Both the position numbers and the translations under genes were made by a program. From Anabaena sphaerica FACHB-251 (lineage in GTDB: Bacteria; Cyanobacteriota; Cyanobacteriia; Cyanobacteriales; Nostocaceae): DNA of 64,000 bases. Of this stretch, positions 57,435-64,000 are shown in pieces. The notes under the pieces were generated by a model, which did no database searches, was not told the origin of the DNA, and saw only the letters and a list, made by a program, of their open reading frames with translations. The stretch spans positions 124,001 through 188,000 of the forward strand of contig NZ_JACJQU010000003.1 of assembly GCF_014696825.1 (NCBI RefSeq). The letters are read 5' to 3'. Position 1 is the stretch's first letter, and each line of letters begins with the position of its first letter.

Positions 57435-58028
57435 ATGAACAATATATTTTCCAAACTTAGGGATTTTGTGGGTTTGAACGAGCAAGTAGAATACGAATAC
57501 TACGAAGAGGAGCCAGATACCGATAGCTACCAAAATCTGTATCAGCAAGAAAATGCTCAACCTGCTCCACAAGAAAACCCTGCTCCCAATCGACGTTGGC
57601 GCGAACCCGCTCCTACAATGGGAGAAGAAGTAGCAGCAGCAGGATCAAAGCCTATGAGTAATGTGATTGGTATGCCAGGCGCAATTAATGGAATTTCTGA
57701 AGTTTTAGTCCTCGAACCCCGCACTTTTGAAGAAATGCCCCAGGCAATTCAAGCATTACGAGAGCGCAAGTCTGTAGTATTAAACTTGACTATTATGGAC
57801 CCAGATCAGGCTCAACGGGCAGTAGATTTTGTTGCCGGTGGTACTTACGCGCTTGATGGACATCAAGAGCGCATTGGCGAAAGTATCTTTTTGTTTACAC
57901 CCAGTTGCGTGCAAGTCAGCACTCAAGGCGGTTTTTTACATGAAGTACCCCAACCACCAGCACGTCCGGTTCGTCCCACAGGTGCAACTCCAACTTGGGG
58001 CAGCGAAGTCAACCGCATGGCACAATAA
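57435..58028 (+). CDS. sepF: SepF (Cdv2) cell-division protein
   Basis: A 197-residue protein. An N-terminal amphipathic helix ([14 protein letters not shown]) for membrane binding is followed by an acidic, Gln/Pro-rich linker. The SepF core follows at about 90-175 ([46 protein letters not shown]-like [11 protein letters not shown]). It tethers FtsZ filaments to the membrane during septum formation. A GGGAG ribosome site stands 8 bp before the start. Position after pipXY and before proC is conserved in cyanobacteria. Confidence 0.96.
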   Translation: MNNIFSKLRDFVGLNEQVEYEYYEEEPDTDSYQNLYQQENAQPAPQENPAPNRRWREPAPTMGEEVAAAGSKPMSNVIGMPGAINGISEVLVLEPRTFEEMPQAIQALRERKSVVLNLTIMDPDQAQRAVDFVAGGTYALDGHQERIGESIFLFTPSCVQVSTQGGFLHEVPQPPARPVRPTGATPTWGSEVNRMAQ

Positions 58029-58108
58029 TGAAGTTAGATTAGTCATTGGTTCCTTGTCCTTATGCTGACTAATGACTAATGACCAATAACTAAATGACTA
58101 TTAACTAA

Positions 58109-58924
58109 ATGACTATTAAATTTGGTTTAATTGGTGGCGGGGTAATGGGAGAAGCTCTCTTATCCCGCCTTATTGCGCGGGGAATTTATCAGGGTTCTGA
58201 AGTCATAGTCAGTGAACCCCAAGCCGCTCGCGGGAGTTTCCTACAGCAGCAATATGGGGTAACTGTAACGACGGATAATTGTCTGGTGTTATCTCAGTCT
58301 CAAGAAGCTGTAATGTTGGCTGTCAAGCCTCAAGTGTTTAGTGCGATCGCTCAAGAATTAGCAGATATATTACCTGTAGAACATTCACCCCTAATTATTT
58401 CTATTTTGGCGGGTGTGCCTTTAAAACCTCTAGAAGCAGCTTTTCCCCAATTGCCAGTTGTTCGCGCTATGCCCAATACTCCTGCTACAGTGGGAGCAGG
58501 AATGACGGCTATTTGTTTAGGTGCTTACACTCAGCCCAGACATCAGCAAACAGCACAGGAAATTTTTTCCGCTGTGGGGGAAGTTGTCGAAGTTCCAGAA
58601 TCTTTAATGGATGCTGTGACAGGGTTATCTGGTAGTGGCCCTGCTTATGTAGCGTTAATGATCGAAGCCTTAGCTGATGGGGGTGTGGCGGTGGGTTTAC
58701 CTAGAGCAGTGGCTAAACAGTTAGCTTTGCATACGGTATTGGGAACGGCTAAACTCATAGAAGAAACAAAAATCCACCCCGCAGAATTGAAAGATAGAGT
58801 TACCAGTCCTGGGGGGACGACTATTGCAGGAGTGAGCGAGTTAGAAAAGGCTGGGTTTCGTTCTGCTTTAATTCAAGCTGTGAAAGCTGCTGCTCATCGT
58901 TCTCAGGAGTTGGGGAAAGGATAA
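58109..58924 (+). CDS. proC: Pyrroline-5-carboxylate reductase
   Basis: A 271-residue enzyme for the last step of proline synthesis (P5C to proline with NADPH). Visible are the nucleotide-binding GLIGGGVMGEALL, the motif VRAMPNTPATVGAGMT and the active-site region AVTGLSGSGPAYVALMIEALADGGV. A C-terminal dimer helix with TSPGGTTIAGVSELEKAGFR completes it. The start is the second of two near-identical ATGACTATTA stretches (58094 and 58109); the first runs into a stop. It is 80 bp after sepF. Confidence 0.97.
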   Translation: MTIKFGLIGGGVMGEALLSRLIARGIYQGSEVIVSEPQAARGSFLQQQYGVTVTTDNCLVLSQSQEAVMLAVKPQVFSAIAQELADILPVEHSPLIISILAGVPLKPLEAAFPQLPVVRAMPNTPATVGAGMTAICLGAYTQPRHQQTAQEIFSAVGEVVEVPESLMDAVTGLSGSGPAYVALMIEALADGGVAVGLPRAVAKQLALHTVLGTAKLIEETKIHPAELKDRVTSPGGTTIAGVSELEKAGFRSALIQAVKAAAHRSQELGKG

Positions 58925-58960
58925 AAAATTAATTCAAAATTCAAGTTAAGGAAAGTTTCA

Positions 58961-58984
58961 CGCAAAGACGCAAAGGCGCAAAGG
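58961..58984. repeat. CGCAAAG-type tandem repeat
   Basis: CGCAAAGACGCAAAGGCGCA followed by AAGG: three CGCAAAG units after proC, a common interspersed repeat of filamentous cyanobacteria. Confidence 0.7.
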
Positions 58985-59025
58985 TTCATATCAATAAATA
59001 TTTTCATGCACTCATCAGTGAAACT

Positions 59026-59205
59026 TCATACATCAGATCGAAGGTTTCTCCAGTTTGTGAAATCGGCTTTAGGGGTTGTTTGATTTTGCTTAACTCGCTC
59101 TAGTAAACCAGGAATTGCTAAAAGTTCTTGTGTTGCTGCTTCGTTTTCAGCATTTGCTAAGTAAGCAGCAAAATCTACCAGCAATTTTAATCGCTCTACA
59201 GTCAT
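59026..59205 (-). CDS. Small hypothetical protein (59 aa)
   Basis: A short frame reading MTVERLKLLVDFAAYLANAE, then NEAATQELLAIPGLLERVKQ and ending LRSDV. GGAG stands 7 bp before the ATG, which is strong for a chance frame. The protein is helical and acidic at first. It follows the general look of small antitoxin-like or regulatory proteins, but I do not recognise the family. It is in the proC-hsdS gap with the 106-residue hypothetical on the same strand. Confidence 0.5.
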   Translation of the reverse strand: MTVERLKLLVDFAAYLANAENEAATQELLAIPGLLERVKQNQTTPKADFTNWRNLRSDV

Positions 59206-59315
59206 CTTATATCTCCATTTATAGCTGATGAGATTGGGAAACTAGAAATGACTATGGAATAGCAAGTTATCCTCCATTAGAGGCTTTGTTATTCCATAGC
59301 CACAACTATAAGCTC

Positions 59316-59636
59316 TTATATCTGGGGAATTAGCACTGGCCAAAATTGTTCAATATATACACAAAGTTCTTCATAGCTTTTGCTCTTGAGGTAAGGCAAA
59401 TTATTAGCTTTTCCTTGACTCTTAGCATATTCTATGATGATAGCAATGAGGCGGTTACAAGCCTTTGCATTTGGCTTAAGTTCATTCTTTACTACCCTAG
59501 CGTCTGGTTTCTGGTTTTGACTCTGGGGAATCATCACAATTTGGTATTCCACACCTGGCAAGTTTGGCAACTGTAGGCGGATACCTGGTTGAAACTGAGG
59601 CTGGCTTGAGTTATTATTGTCTAAGCTAATAGCCAT
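59316..59636 (-). CDS. Hypothetical protein (106 aa)
   Basis: A 106-residue soluble protein that I do not recognise. The N-terminal 50 residues (PGIRLQLPNLPGVEYQIVMI) look beta-stranded. The C-terminal part (NAKACNRLIAIIIEYAKSQG and KSYEELCVYIEQFWP) looks helical. It is on the same strand as the 59-residue gene, with a 110-bp gap. No signal peptide or membrane segment is seen. Nothing links it to the RM genes except proximity. Confidence 0.6.
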   Translation of the reverse strand: MAISLDNNNSSQPQFQPGIRLQLPNLPGVEYQIVMIPQSQNQKPDARVVKNELKPNAKACNRLIAIIIEYAKSQGKANNLPYLKSKSYEELCVYIEQFWPVLIPQI

Positions 59637-59732
59637 AAAAATTGTTCCTTGATTTATATTGAGGTTCTAGAATTCAGTCGGCAAGACCGTTAATGGCTAA
59701 CCAAGCTACAAAATTCTGAAAATTAGAAGAAG

Positions 59733-59768
59733 ACGCTATCTGGAGTACCAGTCCAGGTGGCGTTTTTT
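59733..59768 (+). terminator. Rho-independent terminator
   Basis: ACGC-TA-TCTGGA pairs with TCCAG-GTG-GCGT around a GTACCAG loop and is followed by six T residues. No protein gene on the plus strand ends just before it. It may end a small RNA or an antisense transcript. Confidence 0.65.
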
Positions 59769-59884
59769 CGTCGTTTTGTATCTTAGCTTCAGATATCCTA
59801 GCAACACTTCTCAAGGTTGTCAATGCAGTATAGACATATTTCTTTTAATGAAGTATGATAATACTGCAAGTAGAGCTATAATTT

Positions 59885-60469
59885 ATGTCTAATTCTATTT
59901 TTCGACTTGAAGATTTAGTACAGATATATCAAGGAGTTACTCTCAAACGCTATGAAAACGAACTTGGTTCACAAGAACCTATTATTAACTCACGAAATCT
60001 TGAGCAAATATATATAGGTGGTGAACTAAGCATTGCTCAACTTGATTCTTCTAATCTCTCTCGGTACAGATTACATACTGATGACGTAGTTATTACAATT
60101 AGAGGAACTCCCCTGAAAGCATCATTGGTGACAGATGAAGTAAAAGGTAGCTTGCCACATCAAAACTTGGCAGTTTTACGGGTAAAGGCAGAAAATCTTA
60201 ATCCAGTATTTTTAGCTGTGTTGATGCGCTCAAAATGGTTAGAAACACAAATTAGCACCTTATATAGTCAATCTATCGGAACTCAGTTGTTAAAAATTTC
60301 ACAGTTGCGAGAGTTGGAGATACCATTACCTAGTTTGGATAGACAAAACCAATTAGCTCAACTCTTTTTAGCTGCTGAACATTACACTCAAATTACATTA
60401 GAAATACTAGTACAACGGAATCATTTAACTCAATTAGCTTTATCTCAAATTTTAGAAGGAGTACAATGA
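59885..60469 (+). CDS. hsdS: Type I restriction-modification specificity subunit, single-TRD form
   Basis: A 194-residue half-size HsdS: one target-recognition domain (about 5-150) and one coiled-coil arm. Family marks are RYRLHTDDVVITIRGT, LPHQNLAVLRV, LNPVFLAVLMRSKWLE, SIGTQLLKISQLRELEIPLP and the helix LDRQNQLAQLFLAAEHYT. Full-length HsdS has two TRDs; half-size forms act as homodimers and recognise palindromic bipartite sites. It overlaps hsdM by 4 bp. The short gene order S-M is unusual, since M-S is common. Confidence 0.85.
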   Translation: MSNSIFRLEDLVQIYQGVTLKRYENELGSQEPIINSRNLEQIYIGGELSIAQLDSSNLSRYRLHTDDVVITIRGTPLKASLVTDEVKGSLPHQNLAVLRVKAENLNPVFLAVLMRSKWLETQISTLYSQSIGTQLLKISQLRELEIPLPSLDRQNQLAQLFLAAEHYTQITLEILVQRNHLTQLALSQILEGVQ

Positions 60470-61911
60470 TAACTTTAAAGGATTTAATACAAAAGCTTTG
60501 GAGTGCGGCTGATATTCTACGCGGTCATTTTCCTGCCAGCGATTATAATAAATATCTACTTAGGCTATTGCTTCTGAAACATTTATCTGATGTTGTTGAT
60601 GAAAACAATAACTTGAGTTTATTTGTAGTAACTGATCGTTGTCATTGGAGTTACTTACATAGTGTTAATAAAGATATTGGTCAAGCACTTAATATAGCAT
60701 CTCAAGAGATTGAATATCACAATCCAAATTTGGAGAAAATTTTTACAAGTATTGACTTTGAAAATAAGTATCATAGTCTTGGTTCTGCACAATATGAAAT
60801 GATACTGCGACAATTAATTCAGCATTTCTCTTATCTAAATCTTGGGTACAATAACCTTGCAGAACCAGATATATTAGGAAAGGCTTGCGAATATCTAATT
60901 GAAAAATTTGCGGGTGATTCTGGAAAATATTCAGCAGAGTCTTATACTCCAAATAAGATAGCACAATTGTTAGTTAATCTCTTAGGATTAGAAAAAGGGA
61001 TGACAATTTGTGATCCTGTCTGCGGATTTGGTGGATTTCTTACTGGTTATGTCAACTATATAAAACAGCGAGGATTAAATATAGAAGATATATCCTTTTA
61101 TGGACAAGAGAGAAACTTAGAAACTTGGGTGATTGCTAAAATTAATTTACTATTCCACAACATCTTTAATTGCGATATCCGATGGGGAGATACAATTCGC
61201 GATCCTCAATTATTAGATGGTAAAAAATTAATGATTTTTGATAGGGTAATTGCTAACCCCCCATTTTGTATTAGTCATTGGGGTGATGACATAGAAGGAT
61301 TTGATTCTTACTATCGTTTTAGATATGGAATACCACCCAAAAACAATGGAGATTTTGCCTTTATTCAGCATATATTAGCTACATTAAAAAATACTGGTAA
61401 AGCAGCAATAATAGTGGCAAATGGTGTATTATTTCGTGATGGTAAAGAAGGTTCAATTCGCCAAAGGATTCTTGAAGAAGATTTAATTGAAGCAGTAATT
61501 GGTCTTGCACCTAATTTATTCTATCATACTGGTATTCTGACTAATATTTTAATTTTTAACCGCAATAAAGCAGAAAAAAGCAAAAATAAAGTTTTATTCA
61601 TTGATGCTAGTAGCAAATATCAAAAAATTGGGCGACAAAATCATTTACAATCAGAACATATTAACGAAATTGTCAATATTTACCACTCTTTTACTGATCA
61701 AGAAGGGTATAGTAAAGTTGTATCGTTGGAAGAGATAGCACAAAATGACTATATCCTTAACATCAATCGCTATGTGCTACCTCCCAAAACCGAAAATGAA
61801 AAAATTGATATTAAGACAGAAATTATTAAGCTGCGGGAATTAGAGGCTGAACGCATTAAAGCAGAAAATGATATGAATAAATATCTGCGTGAACTGGGAG
61901 TAAATTTATGA
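60466..61911 (+). CDS. hsdM: Type I DNA adenine methyltransferase subunit
   Basis: A 481-residue N6-adenine methylase. An N-terminal helical HsdM_N domain (LIQKLWSAADILRGHFPASDYNKYLL) is present. The SAM motif is DPVCGFGGFLTG, the catalytic motif NPPF is in DRVIANPPFCISHW, and NGDFAFIQHILATLK and GVLFRDGKEGSIRQRIL follow. The C-terminal helix (RELEAERIKAENDMNKYLREL) binds HsdS. No HsdR motor-nuclease is present in the window, so the pair may be methylation-only or may use an HsdR encoded elsewhere. Confidence 0.93.
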   Translation: MITLKDLIQKLWSAADILRGHFPASDYNKYLLRLLLLKHLSDVVDENNNLSLFVVTDRCHWSYLHSVNKDIGQALNIASQEIEYHNPNLEKIFTSIDFENKYHSLGSAQYEMILRQLIQHFSYLNLGYNNLAEPDILGKACEYLIEKFAGDSGKYSAESYTPNKIAQLLVNLLGLEKGMTICDPVCGFGGFLTGYVNYIKQRGLNIEDISFYGQERNLETWVIAKINLLFHNIFNCDIRWGDTIRDPQLLDGKKLMIFDRVIANPPFCISHWGDDIEGFDSYYRFRYGIPPKNNGDFAFIQHILATLKNTGKAAIIVANGVLFRDGKEGSIRQRILEEDLIEAVIGLAPNLFYHTGILTNILIFNRNKAEKSKNKVLFIDASSKYQKIGRQNHLQSEHINEIVNIYHSFTDQEGYSKVVSLEEIAQNDYILNINRYVLPPKTENEKIDIKTEIIKLRELEAERIKAENDMNKYLRELGVNL

Positions 61912-61948
61912 GAAAAAATAAATACAACTACTAAAACAGAAAGCTACC

Positions 61949-62152
61949 ATGCAAACACAAGCCGTTACTGAAACCATCACCACCATTGCTGAGGCAGAAA
62001 AACAATTTAGTTTGAGCCGCAGTCAATCTCAGGATTTTTTTACAGAATGGCATGATCAATTACCTGAGATTAATTCGAGCGATGCCTACGGCGAAGCCAT
62101 CGCACTAACCTATCAGCTTTTCAAGTCATCTTTGCAGGTTATTGATTGGTAA
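61949..62152 (+). CDS. Small protein, probably truncated
   Basis: 67 residues starting 37 bp after hsdM. Residues 14-45 (EKQFSLSRSQSQDFFTEWHD) resemble the N-terminus of larger cyanobacterial restriction-associated proteins, which begin with a similar FGL-FF-EW phrase. The remainder is encoded in part by the interspersed repeat at 62079-62103 and then ends. It is probably the stump of a restriction gene cut by the repeat. It could also be a small antitoxin-like gene. Confidence 0.5.
   Translation: MQTQAVTETITTIAEAEKQFSLSRSQSQDFFTEWHDQLPEINSSDAYGEAIALTYQLFKSSLQVIDW
62079..62103. repeat. Interspersed palindrome-like repeat inside the 67-aa frame
   Basis: GCGATGCCTACGGCGAAGCC followed by ATCGC. 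The GCGATG and CATCGC ends are inverted copies around a CTACGGCGAAG core. This is a frequent cyanobacterial dispersed element. Confidence 0.7.
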
Positions 62153-62545
62153 TCAGTACCAGTCAACAATTACCAGTCCCGAAACCCTGGAAAACTCATT
62201 GACATTGTGAGTAACCAAAGTTGATTGAAGTGCTATGGCTGTCCCGGCAATCAAAACATCTATTTGACCGATGGGAGTTCCTTGCTGCTCCAACTCAGCA
62301 CGAATTGTAGCAGCAGCAAGAGCAGCATCTCTATCAAACGGAATCACTTTAACTCGGCTCAGAAATTGCTGAAGTTGTTGGGTGCGTTTTGCGGGTGAAG
62401 TGGACTTAGCAATGCCGACTTGTAATTCAAAGAGAACAATCGTAGGAATACTAATTTCCTCAGCAGAGATATTGGCAAGATTTTGAGCAACTTGTCCTTG
62501 ACCTTTGAAATAGTAAATCAAGGTGTTGGTATCCAAAACGTACAT
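62153..62545 (-). CDS. vapC: VapC-family PIN-domain toxin
   Basis: A 130-residue PIN ribonuclease. Acidic active-site residues are visible: Asp in YVLDTNTLIYYF, Glu in LFELQVGIA, and Asp in PIGQIDVLIAGTA. The final THNVNEFSRVSGLVIVDW closes the family pattern. It cleaves RNA when freed from its antitoxin. Its start abuts the antitoxin stop codon, and its stop is back-to-back with that of the plus-strand 67-residue frame. Confidence 0.93.
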   Translation of the reverse strand: MYVLDTNTLIYYFKGQGQVAQNLANISAEEISIPTIVLFELQVGIAKSTSPAKRTQQLQQFLSRVKVIPFDRDAALAAATIRAELEQQGTPIGQIDVLIAGTAIALQSTLVTHNVNEFSRVSGLVIVDWY

Positions 62546-62797
62546 CTAGAGGCTCTCCCGCAAGATGTCTTGTCCCGATTCAGCGCGTATCTCTTCTAAT
62601 GTAGGAAAGTCCTCTTTCCAACTTCCAGCAAGTGAATAAACGAGTTCTGCCCAAGAAAACTGGTTTGCAGATTGGTTCACAGTTTGGTTAGCATTGAGAT
62701 GTTTGGCACGGATAAACTCAGCAAAAGTCAGAATCTCATCTGCCTGATCTTGGGGAAGGGCTTTGACGAGTGCATAAATCTGTTCAGCAATGGTCAT
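62546..62797 (-). CDS. Antitoxin partner of VapC (DUF2281/VapB-like)
   Basis: 83 residues. The N-terminus MTIAEQIYALVKALPQDQAD-EILTFAEFIRAK is typical of DUF2281-type antitoxins that pair with PIN toxins. The C-terminal half (WAELVYSLAGSWKEDFPTLEEIRAES) would wrap the toxin. It directly precedes vapC, with no gap, so the two are co-translated, and it should autorepress the operon. Confidence 0.85.
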   Translation of the reverse strand: MTIAEQIYALVKALPQDQADEILTFAEFIRAKHLNANQTVNQSANQFSWAELVYSLAGSWKEDFPTLEEIRAESGQDILRESL

Positions 62798-62977
62798 AAT
62801 AGAGTTCTAGGTAAATAGACGGCCATTGAATGAGATGATCGGTGAAATTATTCTATTGTAGATGTTATTATCGAAAAACCTATAGCTCCGCCTCCAGAAG
62901 TTGTGCTTTAGCTCTCAACGTAGCAAATCCCTAATCAGGTTATGATAATAAATAGTCTGGATGCAAAAGATGATTGA

Positions 62978-64000
62978 GTGAACTATCCCGCCCCGTCTTC
63001 AGAAATTAATTTAGGGTCTATTTTTCCCTTTGAGTTGGATCAATTCCAGCTAGATGCGATCGCCTCCCTCAATGCTGGCCGCTCAGTAGTTGTCTGTGCG
63101 CCCACAGGTTCAGGTAAAACATTAATTGGGGAATACGCCATTTATCGCGCCCTGGCGCGAAGGAAACGTGTATTTTACACCACCCCCCTCAAAGCGTTAT
63201 CGAATCAAAAATTACGCGATTTTCGGGAAAAATTCGGATTTGATCAAGTCGGACTCTTAACCGGGGATGCCTCCATTAACAGGGATGCACCGATTTTAGT
63301 CATGACCACCGAAATTTTCCGCAATATGCTTTATGGCACACCCATAGGTCAAATCGGCATCTCTTTGACAGACGTTGAGGCTGTGGTCTTAGATGAGTGC
63401 CACTACATGAACGATCGCCAACGGGGTACAGTCTGGGAAGAATCAATCATCTACTGTCCCCGTGAAGTGCAACTTGTGGCTCTTTCCGCTACTGTGGCTA
63501 ATAGTGACCAACTCACGGACTGGTTAAATCGTGTTCATGGACCCACAGACCTAATTTACTCGGATTTTCGCCCAGTCCCCTTAGAATTTCACTTTTGTAA
63601 TCCCAAAGGGCTGTTCCCGCTGCTGAATGACAGCAACACCAAAATTAACCCCCGTTTGATCAAACGTGGTAAAAAAGGTCCTGGGGAAAGAGGGAAAGCC
63701 GGTAGACCAGAAGCACCTGGCATTATTTATACCATCAGCCAATTAGAGCAGCGGGATATGCTGCCAGCAATTTTCTTTATTTTTAGCCGTCGGGGCTGTG
63801 ATAAAGCCGTGGGAGAAGTAGGGGATTTATGGCTAGTTAATAACGAAGAATCCCAAATATTACGTAGGCAGATTGATGACTTTTTAGCTCGTAACCCGGA
63901 AGCAGGACGTTCTGGACAAATTGCACCACTCTACAGAGGTGTTGCGGCTCATCATGCCGGCATTTTACCAGCTTGGAAAGTCTTAGTTGAGGAACTGTTT
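62978..64000 (+). CDS. SKI2-like DEAD/DEAH-box helicase (3' partial)
   Basis: An open frame from GTG 62978 (an in-frame TGA is immediately upstream) to the window end. Encoded are the Q-motif-like DQFQLDAIASLNAGRSVVV, Walker A APTGSGKT, motif Ia TTPLKALSNQK, motif Ib TTEIFRNMLY, motif II VLDECHYMND and motif III LSATVAN. IFFIFSRRGCDKAV (motif IV region) and GVAAHHAGILPAWK follow. These belong to Ski2/Mtr4/HelY-type RNA helicases, about 900 residues long in cyanobacteria. At least 341 residues are present. It was missed by stop-to-stop listing because it runs off the end. The role is probably RNA processing or decay. Confidence 0.92.
   Translation, partial: MNYPAPSSEINLGSIFPFELDQFQLDAIASLNAGRSVVVCAPTGSGKTLIGEYAIYRALARRKRVFYTTPLKALSNQKLRDFREKFGFDQVGLLTGDASINRDAPILVMTTEIFRNMLYGTPIGQIGISLTDVEAVVLDECHYMNDRQRGTVWEESIIYCPREVQLVALSATVANSDQLTDWLNRVHGPTDLIYSDFRPVPLEFHFCNPKGLFPLLNDSNTKINPRLIKRGKKGPGERGKAGRPEAPGIIYTISQLEQRDMLPAIFFIFSRRGCDKAVGEVGDLWLVNNEESQILRRQIDDFLARNPEAGRSGQIAPLYRGVAAHHAGILPAWKVLVEELF

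Overview
The window is chromosomal DNA of a filamentous, probably heterocyst-forming cyanobacterium (Nostocales). The evidence is a pipX-pipY-sepF-proC housekeeping block, HIP1 octamers (GCGATCGC), heptanucleotide tandem repeats (GGGAATA, TTGGTAA), a DevBCA-type exporter and a heterocyst-glycolipid/PUFA-type polyketide synthase. Low GC, long repeat-laden intergenic spaces and a decayed transposase mark most of positions 1-55000 as accessory DNA.

Positions 1-23964 hold a nonribosomal peptide synthetase (NRPS) operon, entered in mid-gene. Reading the adenylation-domain pocket residues by eye gives Gly (DILQLGLIWK), Asp (DLTKIGHVGK, with epimerase), Gly (DILQLGMIWK), Gln (DAWQFGLIDK, with epimerase) and a Lys-like basic residue (DAEDIGTVVK), followed by a reductase release domain. 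A TauD-type oxygenase gene sits just before the Asp module. That module begins with a condensation-like domain lacking the HHxxxDG motif, the arrangement expected for beta-hydroxyaspartate siderophores. A class III aminotransferase and a JmjC/cupin-8 oxygenase follow. The predicted product is a peptide with D-beta-hydroxy-Asp whose C-terminal Lys is reduced to an aldehyde and perhaps aminated, as in myxochelin.

Positions 24000-37000 carry transport and maturation functions: fecE/fecD/fecC permease genes, exbD/exbB and a divergent tonB with an unusual Arg-rich tail. A relic of a TonB-dependent receptor, a PvdQ-like penicillin/AHL acylase and a devBCA exporter follow. Together these look like a make-mature-export-import set for an iron chelator. 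The intact receptor and the FecB-type binding protein are not in the window.

Positions 37100-55400 hold a second biosynthetic operon: a PfaA/HglE-like synthase (KS-AT-ACP-ACP-KR-DH), a PfaB/HglD-like KS0-AT protein and a PfaD-like enoyl reductase. A condensation-fold acyltransferase, a free ACP, a large unrecognised protein with a TubC-type docking domain and an SDR follow. The synthase is preceded by three 11-bp-phased GTTGCA repeats. A relic resembling a dialkylresorcinol condensing enzyme lies at the downstream edge. The product is unknown.

Positions 56143-58924 are the conserved pipX-pipY-sepF-proC block. Positions 59000-62800 are a small defence/toxin-antitoxin island: a one-TRD hsdS with hsdM and no hsdR, a truncated small gene, and a PIN toxin with its antitoxin. 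The window ends inside an SKI2-like DEAD/DEAH helicase. All functional calls are from reading the sequence; no database search was run.
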